Source: an uncultured Bacteroidales bacterium (GTDB taxonomy: Bacteria > Bacteroidota > Bacteroidia > Bacteroidales > Paludibacteraceae). Taken from it: a stretch of 64,000 nt of DNA. A program made the translations under genes and the position numbers. Positions 51,279 through 60,011 of this stretch are shown in pieces. Each line of letters opens with the position of its first letter. The first letter of the stretch is position 1. The notes beneath the pieces are model-generated. The model saw nothing but the letters and a program-made list of their open reading frames with translations. It was not told where the DNA came from and did not search any database. Location of the stretch: positions 37,667 through 101,666 of the forward strand of contig ONJT01000003.1 of assembly GCA_900318245.1 (NCBI GenBank), read 5' to 3'.

Positions 51279-53303
51279 ATGCGCAAGTTGTTTTTTAGTT
51301 TGATAGGTCTTTGTGTACTGGCCTTGAGCACGTATGCAGCCAATTGGAATGATGTGGCCGGTGTGACACCGATAGAGAAACCCCGTCCGGCAGGCGTGAG
51401 CAATGGTATCTACTACGGCGAAGATGGTACGTCTGTCACGCTGTGTACCTATGCGGCCAGTAAGACGCAGTCTGCCAAGCGCGTGTTCCTGTTGGGCGAT
51501 ATGACGAATTGGAAACTCAGTGCGGATTATCAGTTGTATAAAGACGGTAACTATTTCTGGATTACGCTTACAGGATTGGAGTCGGGCAAGGAATATCGCT
51601 TCCAGTATGCCGTAGAGCGTGCGGATGGCGTGAAGAAGCAGATCTCTGATCTGTATTCGGAGAAAGTGCTGCACCCTGATGATCAGTATGAACCGAAGAA
51701 AGTGGATCCGGACTTGCTGGATTATCCGACGGGTAAAGGCGCAGACGGCTATGTGACGGTGATTCAACCCGGTAAGCCGCAGTTCCAATGGTCCGATGCG
51801 ACACTGAACTTCAAGCGTCCAAACAAGAACAACTTGGTGATTTACGAGTTGTGGATATACGACTATACCGAAGGCCGTTCGCTCAAAGGTCTGATGAAGC
51901 GTCTGGATTATATCCAGAACTTAGGCGTGAATGCGGTAGAGTTGATGCCGATATGTGAGTTTGACGGAAACTATAACTGGGGCTATTCGCCGAACCACTA
52001 TTTTGCGCCGGATCGGGCATACGGCTCGGAAGAAATGTATAAGACCTTTATTGACGAGTGCCACAAGCGCGGTATCGCCGTGATTCTCGATATGGTGTTC
52101 AACCATGCGACGGGTCTCAATCCGATGAACAAACTCTATCCGTACGGAACGGACTTGGCCAGCAACCCTTGGTTTAATGTCAACGCGCCGCACTCCGACA
52201 ATGTCTATGAGGATTGGAATCACGGTTTTGCACCCGCGCACGAAATGTTTATCCGTGCCCTCCAATACTGGCTGAAGGAGTACAAAGTGGACGGGTACCG
52301 TCTTGACCTGAGTCACGGTCTTTGTTCGGATAAACCGAATACCGCAGTAGGCAATCTAAAGGACTATTACAACAAGGGTGTTAAAGCCGTTTCGTCGGAT
52401 GCATATATGATTCTTGAGCATTGGGGCAGTAACATGGGTTCGGAGCGTCCTGAGTTGATTAGTTACGGCATGCAATGTTGGTCCAACACCACTAACGCGT
52501 ATTGCCAGACGGCGATGGGTTGGCTCAAAGACGGAGACGGTTTTGGCGAAGCCAATAAAGACGGTTTTGTGTCCTATTGCGAATCTCACGACGAGGAGCG
52601 CATGCAGTACAAAGCAAAGAAATACGGCAATGGTGATTTGCAGACCAATACCGCAGCCCGCTTGGGACGTGTGGCGGAGAACGTAGCATTCAATGTGCTG
52701 CTGAACGGATCGCACATGCTTTGGATGTGGGAAGAGATTGGCTATGACTTCTCTATCAACAGTGATCTCGATCATCCGAATGCAGAAAACAGCAGCTATC
52801 GTTGCAACAAGAAACCCCGTCCGGAGATCCGAAGTTATTTCACGAACTCGAATCGCGTAGCGGCATTCACGAAATGTGCCCAAGTTATCACGTTGCGTAC
52901 GCAACTGATGCCGGAAGTGTTTGAAGGAAATCCGACCCTCGTGAGCGTCAGTTCGGGTTCTAAACTGCGTAAGATCCGTTGGGGCAATAATCTGTACGCC
53001 GTTGCGAATTTTGACGTGAGCAGCAGTCAGGGTGCTACGTTGCCTTCGGGCACATGGTACGACTATCTGAATGGGGCTACTCCTGCCTCTGGAACTTATA
53101 CGCTCGCGCCGGGCGAGTTGAAGGTGTTTACCGGCACACAGATAGCGCCGCCGACATTCTCGGATATCAGCAAACGTGATCACACACCGATAGGCAATGT
53201 GGAGACGGATGCGCCGAAAGCCTATAAGATGATTCGTGACGGGCAAGTGCTGATTGTTCGCGGAGACAAGACATACACCATAACAGGTTCGCTCGTACAA
53301 TAA
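51279..53303 (+). CDS. Secreted GH13 enzyme, branching-enzyme/pullulanase-like architecture
   Basis: The protein is 674 aa with a signal peptide (1-20). An N-terminal early-set domain (about 45-135: VFLLGDMTNWKLSADYQL, YRFQYAVE) is of the CBM48 kind. The GH13 barrel then has YELWIYDYT, LGVNAVELMPICEF, ILDMVFNH, Asp343 in GYRLDLSHG, Glu380 in MILEHWG and Asp438 in YCESHDEER. This arrangement resembles branching enzymes and pullulanases rather than the three simple amylases before it. Debranching of starch outside the cell would complement them, but specificity is uncertain. A C-terminal beta domain and the tag MIRDGQVLIVRGDKTYTITG end it. The next gene's ATG overlaps its stop by one base. Confidence 0.85.
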   Translation: MRKLFFSLIGLCVLALSTYAANWNDVAGVTPIEKPRPAGVSNGIYYGEDGTSVTLCTYAASKTQSAKRVFLLGDMTNWKLSADYQLYKDGNYFWITLTGLESGKEYRFQYAVERADGVKKQISDLYSEKVLHPDDQYEPKKVDPDLLDYPTGKGADGYVTVIQPGKPQFQWSDATLNFKRPNKNNLVIYELWIYDYTEGRSLKGLMKRLDYIQNLGVNAVELMPICEFDGNYNWGYSPNHYFAPDRAYGSEEMYKTFIDECHKRGIAVILDMVFNHATGLNPMNKLYPYGTDLASNPWFNVNAPHSDNVYEDWNHGFAPAHEMFIRALQYWLKEYKVDGYRLDLSHGLCSDKPNTAVGNLKDYYNKGVKAVSSDAYMILEHWGSNMGSERPELISYGMQCWSNTTNAYCQTAMGWLKDGDGFGEANKDGFVSYCESHDEERMQYKAKKYGNGDLQTNTAARLGRVAENVAFNVLLNGSHMLWMWEEIGYDFSINSDLDHPNAENSSYRCNKKPRPEIRSYFTNSNRVAAFTKCAQVITLRTQLMPEVFEGNPTLVSVSSGSKLRKIRWGNNLYAVANFDVSSSQGATLPSGTWYDYLNGATPASGTYTLAPGELKVFTGTQIAPPTFSDISKRDHTPIGNVETDAPKAYKMIRDGQVLIVRGDKTYTITGSLVQ

Positions 53304-53938
53304 TGTACATCGCTATCGCAGGAAATATCGGAGCAGGCAAGACGACGCTGACCAAGATGTTAGCGAAGTACTACGGTTGGGAACCGCGCTTTGAGAGCGT
53401 GAGTTTTAATCCGTATCTGGAGGATTACTACGGCGATATAAAGCGCTGGGCATTCTGCTTGGAGACATATTTCTTGAAGGAACGCTTCAAGGACATGATG
53501 GCGGTGCAAAAGGCCAGCCATACCATTGTGCAGGACCGTAGTATCTTTGAGGGCGTGTATGTGTTCGTGCGCAATAATTACGAGCGCGGTGATTTGAGCG
53601 AACGCGATTTTACGACCTTCATGGAGTTGTTCGATCTGATGAAGTCGCAAATGAAGATGCCCGATATGATGATTTACTTGCGTAAGTCTGTGCCGGCACT
53701 TATCGCGCAGATCCAGAAGCGTGGACGCGATTATGAGCAGACGATGCAGATTGATTATTTAAAGGACCTGAATGAGAAATACGAAGATTTTATCTTCCAT
53801 AAGTACGAAGGTCGCATGCTGGTGATCGATTCGGACGGAATGGATTTTGAGAACAACCCTGCGGACTTCCGTAAGGTGGTAGATAAGGTGGATGCCGAGT
53901 TGTTCGGTTTATTCAGCGAAAATAACTGGTCGAAATAA
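53303..53938 (+). CDS. Deoxynucleoside kinase
   Basis: This 211-aa cytosolic enzyme phosphorylates deoxynucleosides in salvage. Motifs are GNIGAGKTTLTKML (7-20, P-loop), FESVSFNPYLEDYY, VQDRSIFEGVYVF (the DRS motif) and KRGRDYE. The family includes bacterial dAdo/dGuo and dCyd kinases; substrate preference cannot be read. The start codon overlaps the stop of the GH13 gene, though no functional tie to starch is obvious. A paralogue follows after 11 bases. Confidence 0.9.
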   Translation: MYIAIAGNIGAGKTTLTKMLAKYYGWEPRFESVSFNPYLEDYYGDIKRWAFCLETYFLKERFKDMMAVQKASHTIVQDRSIFEGVYVFVRNNYERGDLSERDFTTFMELFDLMKSQMKMPDMMIYLRKSVPALIAQIQKRGRDYEQTMQIDYLKDLNEKYEDFIFHKYEGRMLVIDSDGMDFENNPADFRKVVDKVDAELFGLFSENNWSK

Positions 53939-53949
53939 ATTATACGATT

Positions 53950-54597
53950 ATGCATATAGCAGTAGCAGGAAACATCGGGTGCGGTAAGACCACCCTGACA
54001 AACATGTTAGCCAAACATTATGGCTGGGAACCGCGCTTTGAGAGCGTAGAGTACAATCCGTATCTGTCGGATTTCTATGCCGATATGGCACGCTGGTCGT
54101 TTAATCTTCAGGTCTATTTCCTCAACAAGCGTTTCAAAGACGTAGTGGAGATCGGTAAGGAGAGCAAGTATATCATCCAGGATCGTACGATCTATGAGGA
54201 CGCGCGTATCTTTGCGCCGAACTTACATGAGCAGGGCTTTATGTCCGACCGCGATTTCGATAACTACCGCGATCTATTTGACCTGATGATGTCGCTGGTT
54301 AAGATGCCGGATCTATTGATCTACGTGCGTGCCTCTCTTCCGACGCTGGTGGCGCAGATCCAGAAACGCGGACGCGGGTACGAGCAGTCCATCCGCATGG
54401 ACTATCTGCAGGGTCTGAATGATAAATATGAGAACTGGATCAAAGACTACAAAGGCAAACTGCTGATCGTAGAAGGCGATAAGATCAAGTTCGGTGAGAA
54501 TCCGGAGGATTTCCGCTGGGTCACCGATCGTATCGATGCCGAGTTGTTCGGTCTCTTCCCCTTCGAAACGAAGGAGCAGACGGGTAAGGAGATCTAA
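53950..54597 (+). CDS. Deoxynucleoside kinase, second copy
   Basis: The protein is 215 aa, with the same layout as its neighbour: GNIGCGKTTLTNML P-loop, FESVEYNPYLSDFY, IQDRTIYEDARIF (DRT in place of DRS) and KRGRGYEQSI. The pair probably divides substrates, as paired deoxynucleoside kinases do elsewhere. The terminal residues (FETKEQTGKEI) extend past the usual end. The 3' end overlaps that of the convergent OmpA-like gene by four bases. Confidence 0.9.
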   Translation: MHIAVAGNIGCGKTTLTNMLAKHYGWEPRFESVEYNPYLSDFYADMARWSFNLQVYFLNKRFKDVVEIGKESKYIIQDRTIYEDARIFAPNLHEQGFMSDRDFDNYRDLFDLMMSLVKMPDLLIYVRASLPTLVAQIQKRGRGYEQSIRMDYLQGLNDKYENWIKDYKGKLLIVEGDKIKFGENPEDFRWVTDRIDAELFGLFPFETKEQTGKEI

Positions 54598-55655
54598 ATC
54601 AAGACAATCTCCACTCTTCGGTTCATTTGCCGATTATCTTCTGAGGTATTAGGCACAATAGGGTCGCGCTCTCCGCGGCCCTCTATTTCTATACGCTCGG
54701 GACGTATGCCTCGCTCTATCATCGCTTTCCGCACCTCTTTGCACCGTCCTTCCGAGAGAATCTGGTTAGAGCGGTCGGAACCGATATTATCTGTATGCCC
54801 AACGATACGGATGCGCTGCGTCGGACGGATAGAGAGGAATCGGAACAAGTCGTTAAGCGCCGGTTCGGACGAACTCAAGATATGCGTCTTTCCTGTGGCA
54901 AAATAGATATTATGCAGCACGAAAGACTTGATCTCCTTCGGGTTCATCCGTACGCCGGTAAAGAGCGCCGGGTTGGAGATCGTGTCGTGGAACGGGAAAT
55001 AGTCGACGGCGGTAGCGTCGATCGTATAGAACGGGATGCGGTCGTCCAAGAGCACGGCGATGGTGGCATGCAGCGAGTCGGACGTGGTCTGCATGATTTT
55101 CCGTCCGGCGGGATTGCGCACGATGATATTGGCTACTACCGGTCGCTCGGTTAAACTGTCCGTCACGGTGAACGTGAGTCGCGTCTCCGGATAGAGGTAT
55201 AGCTGCACTGCATCTTCGTCTTCTTTATGACGGAAAAAGACGGTGTCGGAGGTGAAGAAACCCGTCTTGGCTGCGCTTGCCCAATACTGTCCTTCCGGTA
55301 AACCCTTGGATACGCGGGAGCGCTTGTTGTCGGAGGCTTTGCTGATTTTTGGTTTCCTGTTCGGCCGTGCGTTGAGTTCCTGCACGGTGACGAACGCAGC
55401 GGGGAGCGGTTCCTGTGTCTTTAAGTTATACGTGTAGACATACAGCAGCGGTTTCCCATCTTTGATACGTTGCCGCTTCGCCGCTTTGGCTTTTGCCGCT
55501 TTTTTCTTCTCCGCCTTACGTTTAGCTGCTTCGCGCTTGCGCATCTGTATCTCTTTGGCCCTCGCGCGCTTCTGCGCGGGCGTAGCCGCATACGCGCACG
55601 CGTCTCCTATAAATAAGGAGAGAAGCAGAAGAAATATGGTGGTGAAACGTCTCAT
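54594..55655 (-). CDS. OmpA-family peptidoglycan-associated protein
   Basis: The protein is 353 aa with a signal peptide (1-23) and a Lys/Ala/Arg-rich helical stretch (27-62: KRKAEKKKAAKAKAAKRQR). Two beta segments (about 70-235) follow. The C-terminal OmpA domain (about 245-353) has IYFATGKTHIL, the peptidoglycan-binding VGHTDNIGSDRSNQILSEGR and the closing QMNRRVEIVLI. It would tether the outer membrane or a secretion apparatus to the wall. The basic stretch after the signal is unusual. A 13-bp hairpin lies 17 bases before its ATG. Confidence 0.85.
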   Translation of the reverse strand: MRRFTTIFLLLLSLFIGDACAYAATPAQKRARAKEIQMRKREAAKRKAEKKKAAKAKAAKRQRIKDGKPLLYVYTYNLKTQEPLPAAFVTVQELNARPNRKPKISKASDNKRSRVSKGLPEGQYWASAAKTGFFTSDTVFFRHKEDEDAVQLYLYPETRLTFTVTDSLTERPVVANIIVRNPAGRKIMQTTSDSLHATIAVLLDDRIPFYTIDATAVDYFPFHDTISNPALFTGVRMNPKEIKSFVLHNIYFATGKTHILSSSEPALNDLFRFLSIRPTQRIRIVGHTDNIGSDRSNQILSEGRCKEVRKAMIERGIRPERIEIEGRGERDPIVPNTSEDNRQMNRRVEIVLI

Positions 55656-55671
55656 GTCTTTTTTTATAGAA

Positions 55672-55702
55672 CAGGAGGATAGTCGATGGGACTATCCTCC
55701 TG
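55672..55702 (-). terminator. Perfect 13-bp hairpin between the CAT tRNA and the OmpA-like gene
   Basis: CAGGAGGATAGTC-5 nt-GACTATCCTCCTG pairs without mismatch, immediately 3' of the tRNA. It is not followed by a T-run on the minus strand, so it may mark the tRNA 3' end or sit as a leader hairpin of the OmpA-like gene. Confidence 0.6.
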
Positions 55703-55705
55703 CTG

Positions 55706-55780
55706 TGGTCCCACTTGGGCTTGAACCAAGGACCCCCTGATTATGAGTCAGGTGCTACTAACCAACTGAGCTATGGGACC
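55706..55780 (-). tRNA. tRNA with CAT anticodon (Met or lysidine-modified Ile)
   Basis: On the minus strand GGTCCC/GGGACC close the acceptor stem. CCTGA-CTCATAA-TCAGG forms the anticodon arm with CAT, and TTGGTTCAAGCCCAA is the T-arm. Discriminator A; CCA not encoded. The sequence alone does not let me choose elongator Met or Ile2. Confidence 0.9.
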
Positions 55781-55806
55781 CCGCGCAAGCGTCGCGTGCG
55801 CGATTG

Positions 55807-57615
55807 TTATCTACCCAGACGAGTGTTGTTGTACAATACCAGACTCTCGTCTTTGGTGATATCCATTTCTTGCTGGGTCAACTCAGGAATGGTCAGTTCG
55901 GTTCCCGGGGTCAACTTATTCGGGTTAGCAATCTGATCTTTATTAGCGATATAGATGTATACCCAGCAGTAGGTGTTGTCGTAGTACTGGCGAGCCAGTT
56001 TGGAGAGCGTAGTAGTAGGTTCGGTCACTACTTTCTCGTTCTCACGCTGCGTGTACTCGTTCACTTTCTCTTTGCGCGAACTCTCTGCCAGCGGAATGGT
56101 CTTCACCGGTGCGGGAGCAGATGCAGCTTTCGGTTCCGGCTTCGACATTACCTCCTCTTCGAGGACTGTATGCTGCTCGTCGAGGTTCGCTTTCATACGA
56201 TCGAAGGTCTCTTTGTCAACGAGGCGGATAGAAGCACGACGGTTAGGACTGTAAGCGGCTTGGCTGCGGCGACCGATGATCTTACCCATACCGCGTCCAT
56301 GCAAGTGTGTCGAATCAATACCGTGCTCAGCTTCTAACTCATCCACTACGTTTGCTGCACGCTTGTCACCCAAAGCGAAATTGAGTTTGTTCGAGCCCGT
56401 ATTGTCGCAATAACCGGTAACAACAGCATAGAGTGTAGAGTCTTCCTCTAAGCGATCAGCCACTTGTTGAATGGTGATAAGCGCTTTGGTATCCAGATTA
56501 GACTTGTTGTTGTCGAAATATACGTAATATACAGTCTCTTGTTCTTTTTCAAAGTGCTCATACGTCTCACGAACGATAATCGAGTCATGACGGATGATAA
56601 CCGTATCGTGGCACGGCTGCATAGCCATCTTCTTCTCCCAGGTCTCAAAGCTGGAGATGTTACGAACGTGGGTCTTCTTAACGGCCTCAAACTTAATACG
56701 CAGGTTCAACGTAACATCGAAGACTCCGTCGTTGTTCTTGGACGCGTAGGACGATGCGCTCTGCTTGTGGTATCCACGACCGTCAATATAGTCACGCGTG
56801 AAATACGAGTAGTCTGCGCGTACGCCCAGCGCGAGCGTACGGTTGAGGTTAAACTCGACGTTCACACCGGCTTGGAGATAACCGAGTACGTTATAGTCCG
56901 TATCATAGTCTCCGGCGAACTCTCCATCCGAGTTGATATAACCGGTAGTCTCACCACGGCCGTGCGTCGGGTTAATCCACTTTCCTTTCGAAGCGTCAAA
57001 ATACTTGTCGTCCTTGTAGTAGCAAGCGCGTCTGTACCATGCGGCACCACCTCCCACGTACGGAATGATCGATACGATCTTCTTCTCTGCTCTCGGGAAG
57101 ATCAGGTTCACGAAGTCCATTGCCAAGTAACCACCGGCTTTGTGCATGTGTCCGTGAAGCAAGGTGTCAGCATTCAGCTTGTTACCTCCGGCATCTACCT
57201 GGTTTGGATTACCGGTAATGGTATACATGTCATACATGTACTCGATACCGACACTCCACACCGGAGTAAAGTTATACTCCAGCGCAACGCCGGCAGCCGG
57301 CACGGCTACATTGTGCTTCATCTCCGACGTAAAGTCACCGTCAAAGGCATTGAAACCTGCGTGCGGAATCAAAGACCAGTGTGCGTACTCTTCGGAAACC
57401 ACTTGGTTCTCCTCCACCTTGTAAGGATGAACACCCTTAACCTCTTTCGGCTGCTGTGGCTGCTGCGGCTCCAGCTGTTCTTGTGGTTGCTCCTCCGGCT
57501 GCTGCTCTGCCAGTTGCTGTTGCTCCTGTTGCTGCTCCTCCGGCTGCTGTGCCTCCTGCGCAAACATTGCTACAGAAAAGCATAAAAACGAAATGAATAG
57601 TATACGTTTCTTCAT
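55807..57615 (-). CDS. OmpA-family porin-like protein with LysM-like C-terminal domain
   Basis: The protein is 602 aa with a signal peptide (1-19) and a Gln/Glu/Pro-rich stretch (20-65). An eight-strand-type barrel (about 75-320) follows, with PHAGFNAFDGDF, WSVGIEYMYD and YVGGGAAWY. The OmpA domain (about 365-475) has YVYFDNNKSNLDTKALI, VVTGYCDNTGSNKLNFALG and PNRRASIRLV. A linker leads to a LysM-like region (about 535-585: TTLSKLARQYYDNTYCWVYI, LTPGTELTIP). It should be an abundant outer-membrane protein linked to peptidoglycan. The gene is monocistronic, with its own promoter. The glutamine stretch is coded by CTGCTG-type repeats and may vary in length. Confidence 0.9.
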   Translation of the reverse strand: MKKRILFISFLCFSVAMFAQEAQQPEEQQQEQQQLAEQQPEEQPQEQLEPQQPQQPKEVKGVHPYKVEENQVVSEEYAHWSLIPHAGFNAFDGDFTSEMKHNVAVPAAGVALEYNFTPVWSVGIEYMYDMYTITGNPNQVDAGGNKLNADTLLHGHMHKAGGYLAMDFVNLIFPRAEKKIVSIIPYVGGGAAWYRRACYYKDDKYFDASKGKWINPTHGRGETTGYINSDGEFAGDYDTDYNVLGYLQAGVNVEFNLNRTLALGVRADYSYFTRDYIDGRGYHKQSASSYASKNNDGVFDVTLNLRIKFEAVKKTHVRNISSFETWEKKMAMQPCHDTVIIRHDSIIVRETYEHFEKEQETVYYVYFDNNKSNLDTKALITIQQVADRLEEDSTLYAVVTGYCDNTGSNKLNFALGDKRAANVVDELEAEHGIDSTHLHGRGMGKIIGRRSQAAYSPNRRASIRLVDKETFDRMKANLDEQHTVLEEEVMSKPEPKAASAPAPVKTIPLAESSRKEKVNEYTQRENEKVVTEPTTTLSKLARQYYDNTYCWVYIYIANKDQIANPNKLTPGTELTIPELTQQEMDITKDESLVLYNNTRLGR

Positions 57616-57659
57616 AATGAGAAGAGATTGATGTTACAATATAATCACAATTCAGGGCG

Positions 57660-57691
57660 CAAAGGTACAACTTTTTTTTGACATAACCAAA
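57660..57691 (-). promoter_or_regulatory. Promoter of the OmpA/LysM gene
   Basis: On the minus strand TACCTTTG (57660-57667) has TTTG at 57688-57691, 20 bases upstream. Confidence 0.8.
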
Positions 57692-57728
57692 TATTTTTTG
57701 AAAAAAATATATTTTTTACCTTAAAGTA

Positions 57729-57759
57729 TTGCGCATATGAGAATTTTTTTGTACATTTG
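57729..57759 (+). promoter_or_regulatory. Promoter of pta-ackA-GH13-ubiA
   Basis: TTG (57729-57731), 20 bases, TACATTTG (57752-57759), then 38 bases to ATG 57798. It runs back to back with the OmpA/LysM promoter. Confidence 0.7.
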
Positions 57760-57797
57760 CAGTCGATTTCAACGCAAATACTTAATCACGTTATATT

Positions 57798-58796
57798 ATG
57801 GATATTTTAGAACAAATGATTGCGCGTGCGAAAGCGAATCCGCAGCGCATCGTGTTGCCGGAAGGCGACGAACCGCGTACGTTAGAGGCTGCCAATATCT
57901 TGTTGCGAGACAAGATCGCGCAGCTTATTTTGATCGGCGACCCCGAGAAGATCAAATCGATGGCTGCCGAGAAGGGTTTTGAGCATATCAAGGAGGCTAA
58001 GATCGTGGACCCGATTCATGATCCGAAGATGCCGGAGTATGCGAATCTTCTCTTCGAGCTTCGCAAGGCGAAAGGTATGACCGAGGAAGAGGCTGCGAAG
58101 AAAGCGCAAGACCCCTTGTATCTGGGTTGCCTCATGATTAAAGCCGGCGATGCAGACGGCGAGTTGGCCGGTGCGCGTGGTACTACGGCCGATACGATCC
58201 GCCCGGCCTTCCAGATCCTCAAGACCAAACCCGGTTGCTCTATCGTGAGCGGCGCGTTCCTCATGTTCACGCCGGCGAAACATCTTGGAGAGAACGGTTT
58301 CCTGCTCTTTGCCGACTGCGCGGTGAACCCGAATCCGGATGCGAAGCAGCTGGCGGAGATCGCTATCTCCACGGCTGAGACGGCACGCGCTATCGCAGGT
58401 GTTGAGCCGCGCGTAGCGATGTTGTCCTTCAGTACGAAGGGTAGTGCAAAACACGAGTTGGTAGATAAGGTGGCGGAGGCTACGAAACTGGCGAAAGAGA
58501 TGGCTCCTGAGCTCCAGTTGGACGGTGAGTTACAAGCCGATGCAGCGCTCGTAGAGAGCGTAGCGAAGACCAAAGCGCCGGGTAGTCCGGTAGCCGGCAA
58601 AGCGAACGTACTCGTCTTCCCGGATCTGCAAGCCGGCAATATCGGTTACAAACTCGTTGAGCGCTTCTCGGGCGCAGACGCCGTAGGTCCGATCCTCCAA
58701 GGTATCGCAGCGCCGGTAAACGACCTGAGCCGTGGATGCAAAGTACAGGATATCGTTCAGATGGTAGTCATCACTGCCAATCAAGCAATTAAGTAA
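57798..58796 (+). CDS. pta: Phosphate acetyltransferase
   Basis: This 332-aa enzyme, the short single-domain form, converts acetyl-CoA plus phosphate to acetyl phosphate. It opens DILEQMIARAKANPQRIVLPEG. Family motifs include GCLMIKAGDADGELAGA near 112-128, GAFLMFTP and CAVNPNPDAKQLAEIAI. The C-terminal NVLVFPDLQAGNIGYKLVERF and GPILQGIAAPVNDLSRGC are also present. It is paired with ackA 24 bases downstream, giving the usual route from acetyl-CoA to acetate and ATP in fermenting Bacteroidales. Confidence 0.95.
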   Translation: MDILEQMIARAKANPQRIVLPEGDEPRTLEAANILLRDKIAQLILIGDPEKIKSMAAEKGFEHIKEAKIVDPIHDPKMPEYANLLFELRKAKGMTEEEAAKKAQDPLYLGCLMIKAGDADGELAGARGTTADTIRPAFQILKTKPGCSIVSGAFLMFTPAKHLGENGFLLFADCAVNPNPDAKQLAEIAISTAETARAIAGVEPRVAMLSFSTKGSAKHELVDKVAEATKLAKEMAPELQLDGELQADAALVESVAKTKAPGSPVAGKANVLVFPDLQAGNIGYKLVERFSGADAVGPILQGIAAPVNDLSRGCKVQDIVQMVVITANQAIK

Positions 58797-58820
58797 ATAA
58801 CCTTATTAAATATAATACAC

Positions 58821-60011
58821 ATGAAGATTCTAGTTCTCAACTGCGGTAGCAGTAGTATCAAGTACAAGCTCTTCGACATGGAGAGCAAGCGCGTGATGGC
58901 GCAAGGCGGTATCGAGAAAATCGGTTTGCCGGATTCGTTCCTGTTAGTCAAACTGCCTAATGGCGAGAAGGTGAAATTTGAGAAATCGATGCCGGAGCAT
59001 ACCGTAGGTATTGAGTTGATTCTCGAGAAACTGGTGGATCCGCAGATCGGGTGCATCAAGGACCTCAAGGAGATCAACGCGGTGGGTCACCGCGTAGTCC
59101 ATGGAGGCGAGAAATTCAATAAGTCCGTGCTCATCACGCCGGAAGTGAAGGCGCAGATCATTGAGTGCGTGGACCTCGCTCCGCTGCATAACCCCGCTAA
59201 CCTGAAGGGTATTGACGCGATAGAGAAGAGTCTGCCGGGCGTGCCGCAAGTGGCAGTTTTTGATACGGCTTTCCACCAGACTATGCCGGATTATGCATAC
59301 ATGTACGCATTGCCCTACGAGTTGTACGAGAAATATGCGATTCGTCGTTACGGTTTCCACGGCACGAGTCATCGTTACGTGAGCGCACGCGTATGCGAAT
59401 TCTTAGGTGTGGACCCGAAGGGTAAGAAGATCGTTACTGCGCATATCGGCGGTGGCGGCAGCTGCACGGCGGTCATGGACGGCAAGAGCGTGGATACCTC
59501 GATGGGCCTGACGCCGGTAGAGGGACTCATGATGGGTACCCGTGCGGGTGACCTGGACCTTGGCGCAGCTACCTTTATCATGGATAAAGAGCACCTGTCC
59601 ACGACGGAGTTTAACAATCTTGTCAATAAGAAATCGGGTCTGCTCGGTGTGAGCGGCGTGTCGAGTGACTGCCGTGATATCGAGGCAGCTATCAACGAGG
59701 GCAACAAGCGTGCGGACTTGGCGCGTAAGATGTTCATCTACCGCGTGAAGAAATATATCGGCGCGTATGCTGCGGCGATGAACGGTATCGATATCCTGGT
59801 CTTCACGGCCGGCATCGGCGAGAACGACCCGTATATCCGCGCAGAGATCATGAAGGGCCTCAGTTTCCTCGGTATCGAACTGGACGAAGAGGCTAACAAA
59901 GTGCGCGGCGAGGAGCGTATCATCTCCAAGAAAGGCTCGAAAGTAACGGTCTGCCTCATCCCGACGGACGAAGAGTTAATGATTGCAAGTGACACGGCTG
60001 CGCTGGTATGA
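58821..60011 (+). CDS. ackA: Acetate kinase
   Basis: This 396-aa enzyme makes acetate and ATP from acetyl phosphate and ADP. Motifs are LNCGSSSIKYKLFD at the start, GHRVVHGG, FDTAFHQTMP, RRYGFHGTSHRYV, AHIGGGGSCTAVMDGKSVDTSMGLTP and FTAGIGENDPYIR. Its last four bases (ATGA) overlap the start of the following GH13 gene, so the two are probably translated together. Confidence 0.95.
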   Translation: MKILVLNCGSSSIKYKLFDMESKRVMAQGGIEKIGLPDSFLLVKLPNGEKVKFEKSMPEHTVGIELILEKLVDPQIGCIKDLKEINAVGHRVVHGGEKFNKSVLITPEVKAQIIECVDLAPLHNPANLKGIDAIEKSLPGVPQVAVFDTAFHQTMPDYAYMYALPYELYEKYAIRRYGFHGTSHRYVSARVCEFLGVDPKGKKIVTAHIGGGGSCTAVMDGKSVDTSMGLTPVEGLMMGTRAGDLDLGAATFIMDKEHLSTTEFNNLVNKKSGLLGVSGVSSDCRDIEAAINEGNKRADLARKMFIYRVKKYIGAYAAAMNGIDILVFTAGIGENDPYIRAEIMKGLSFLGIELDEEANKVRGEERIISKKGSKVTVCLIPTDEELMIASDTAALV

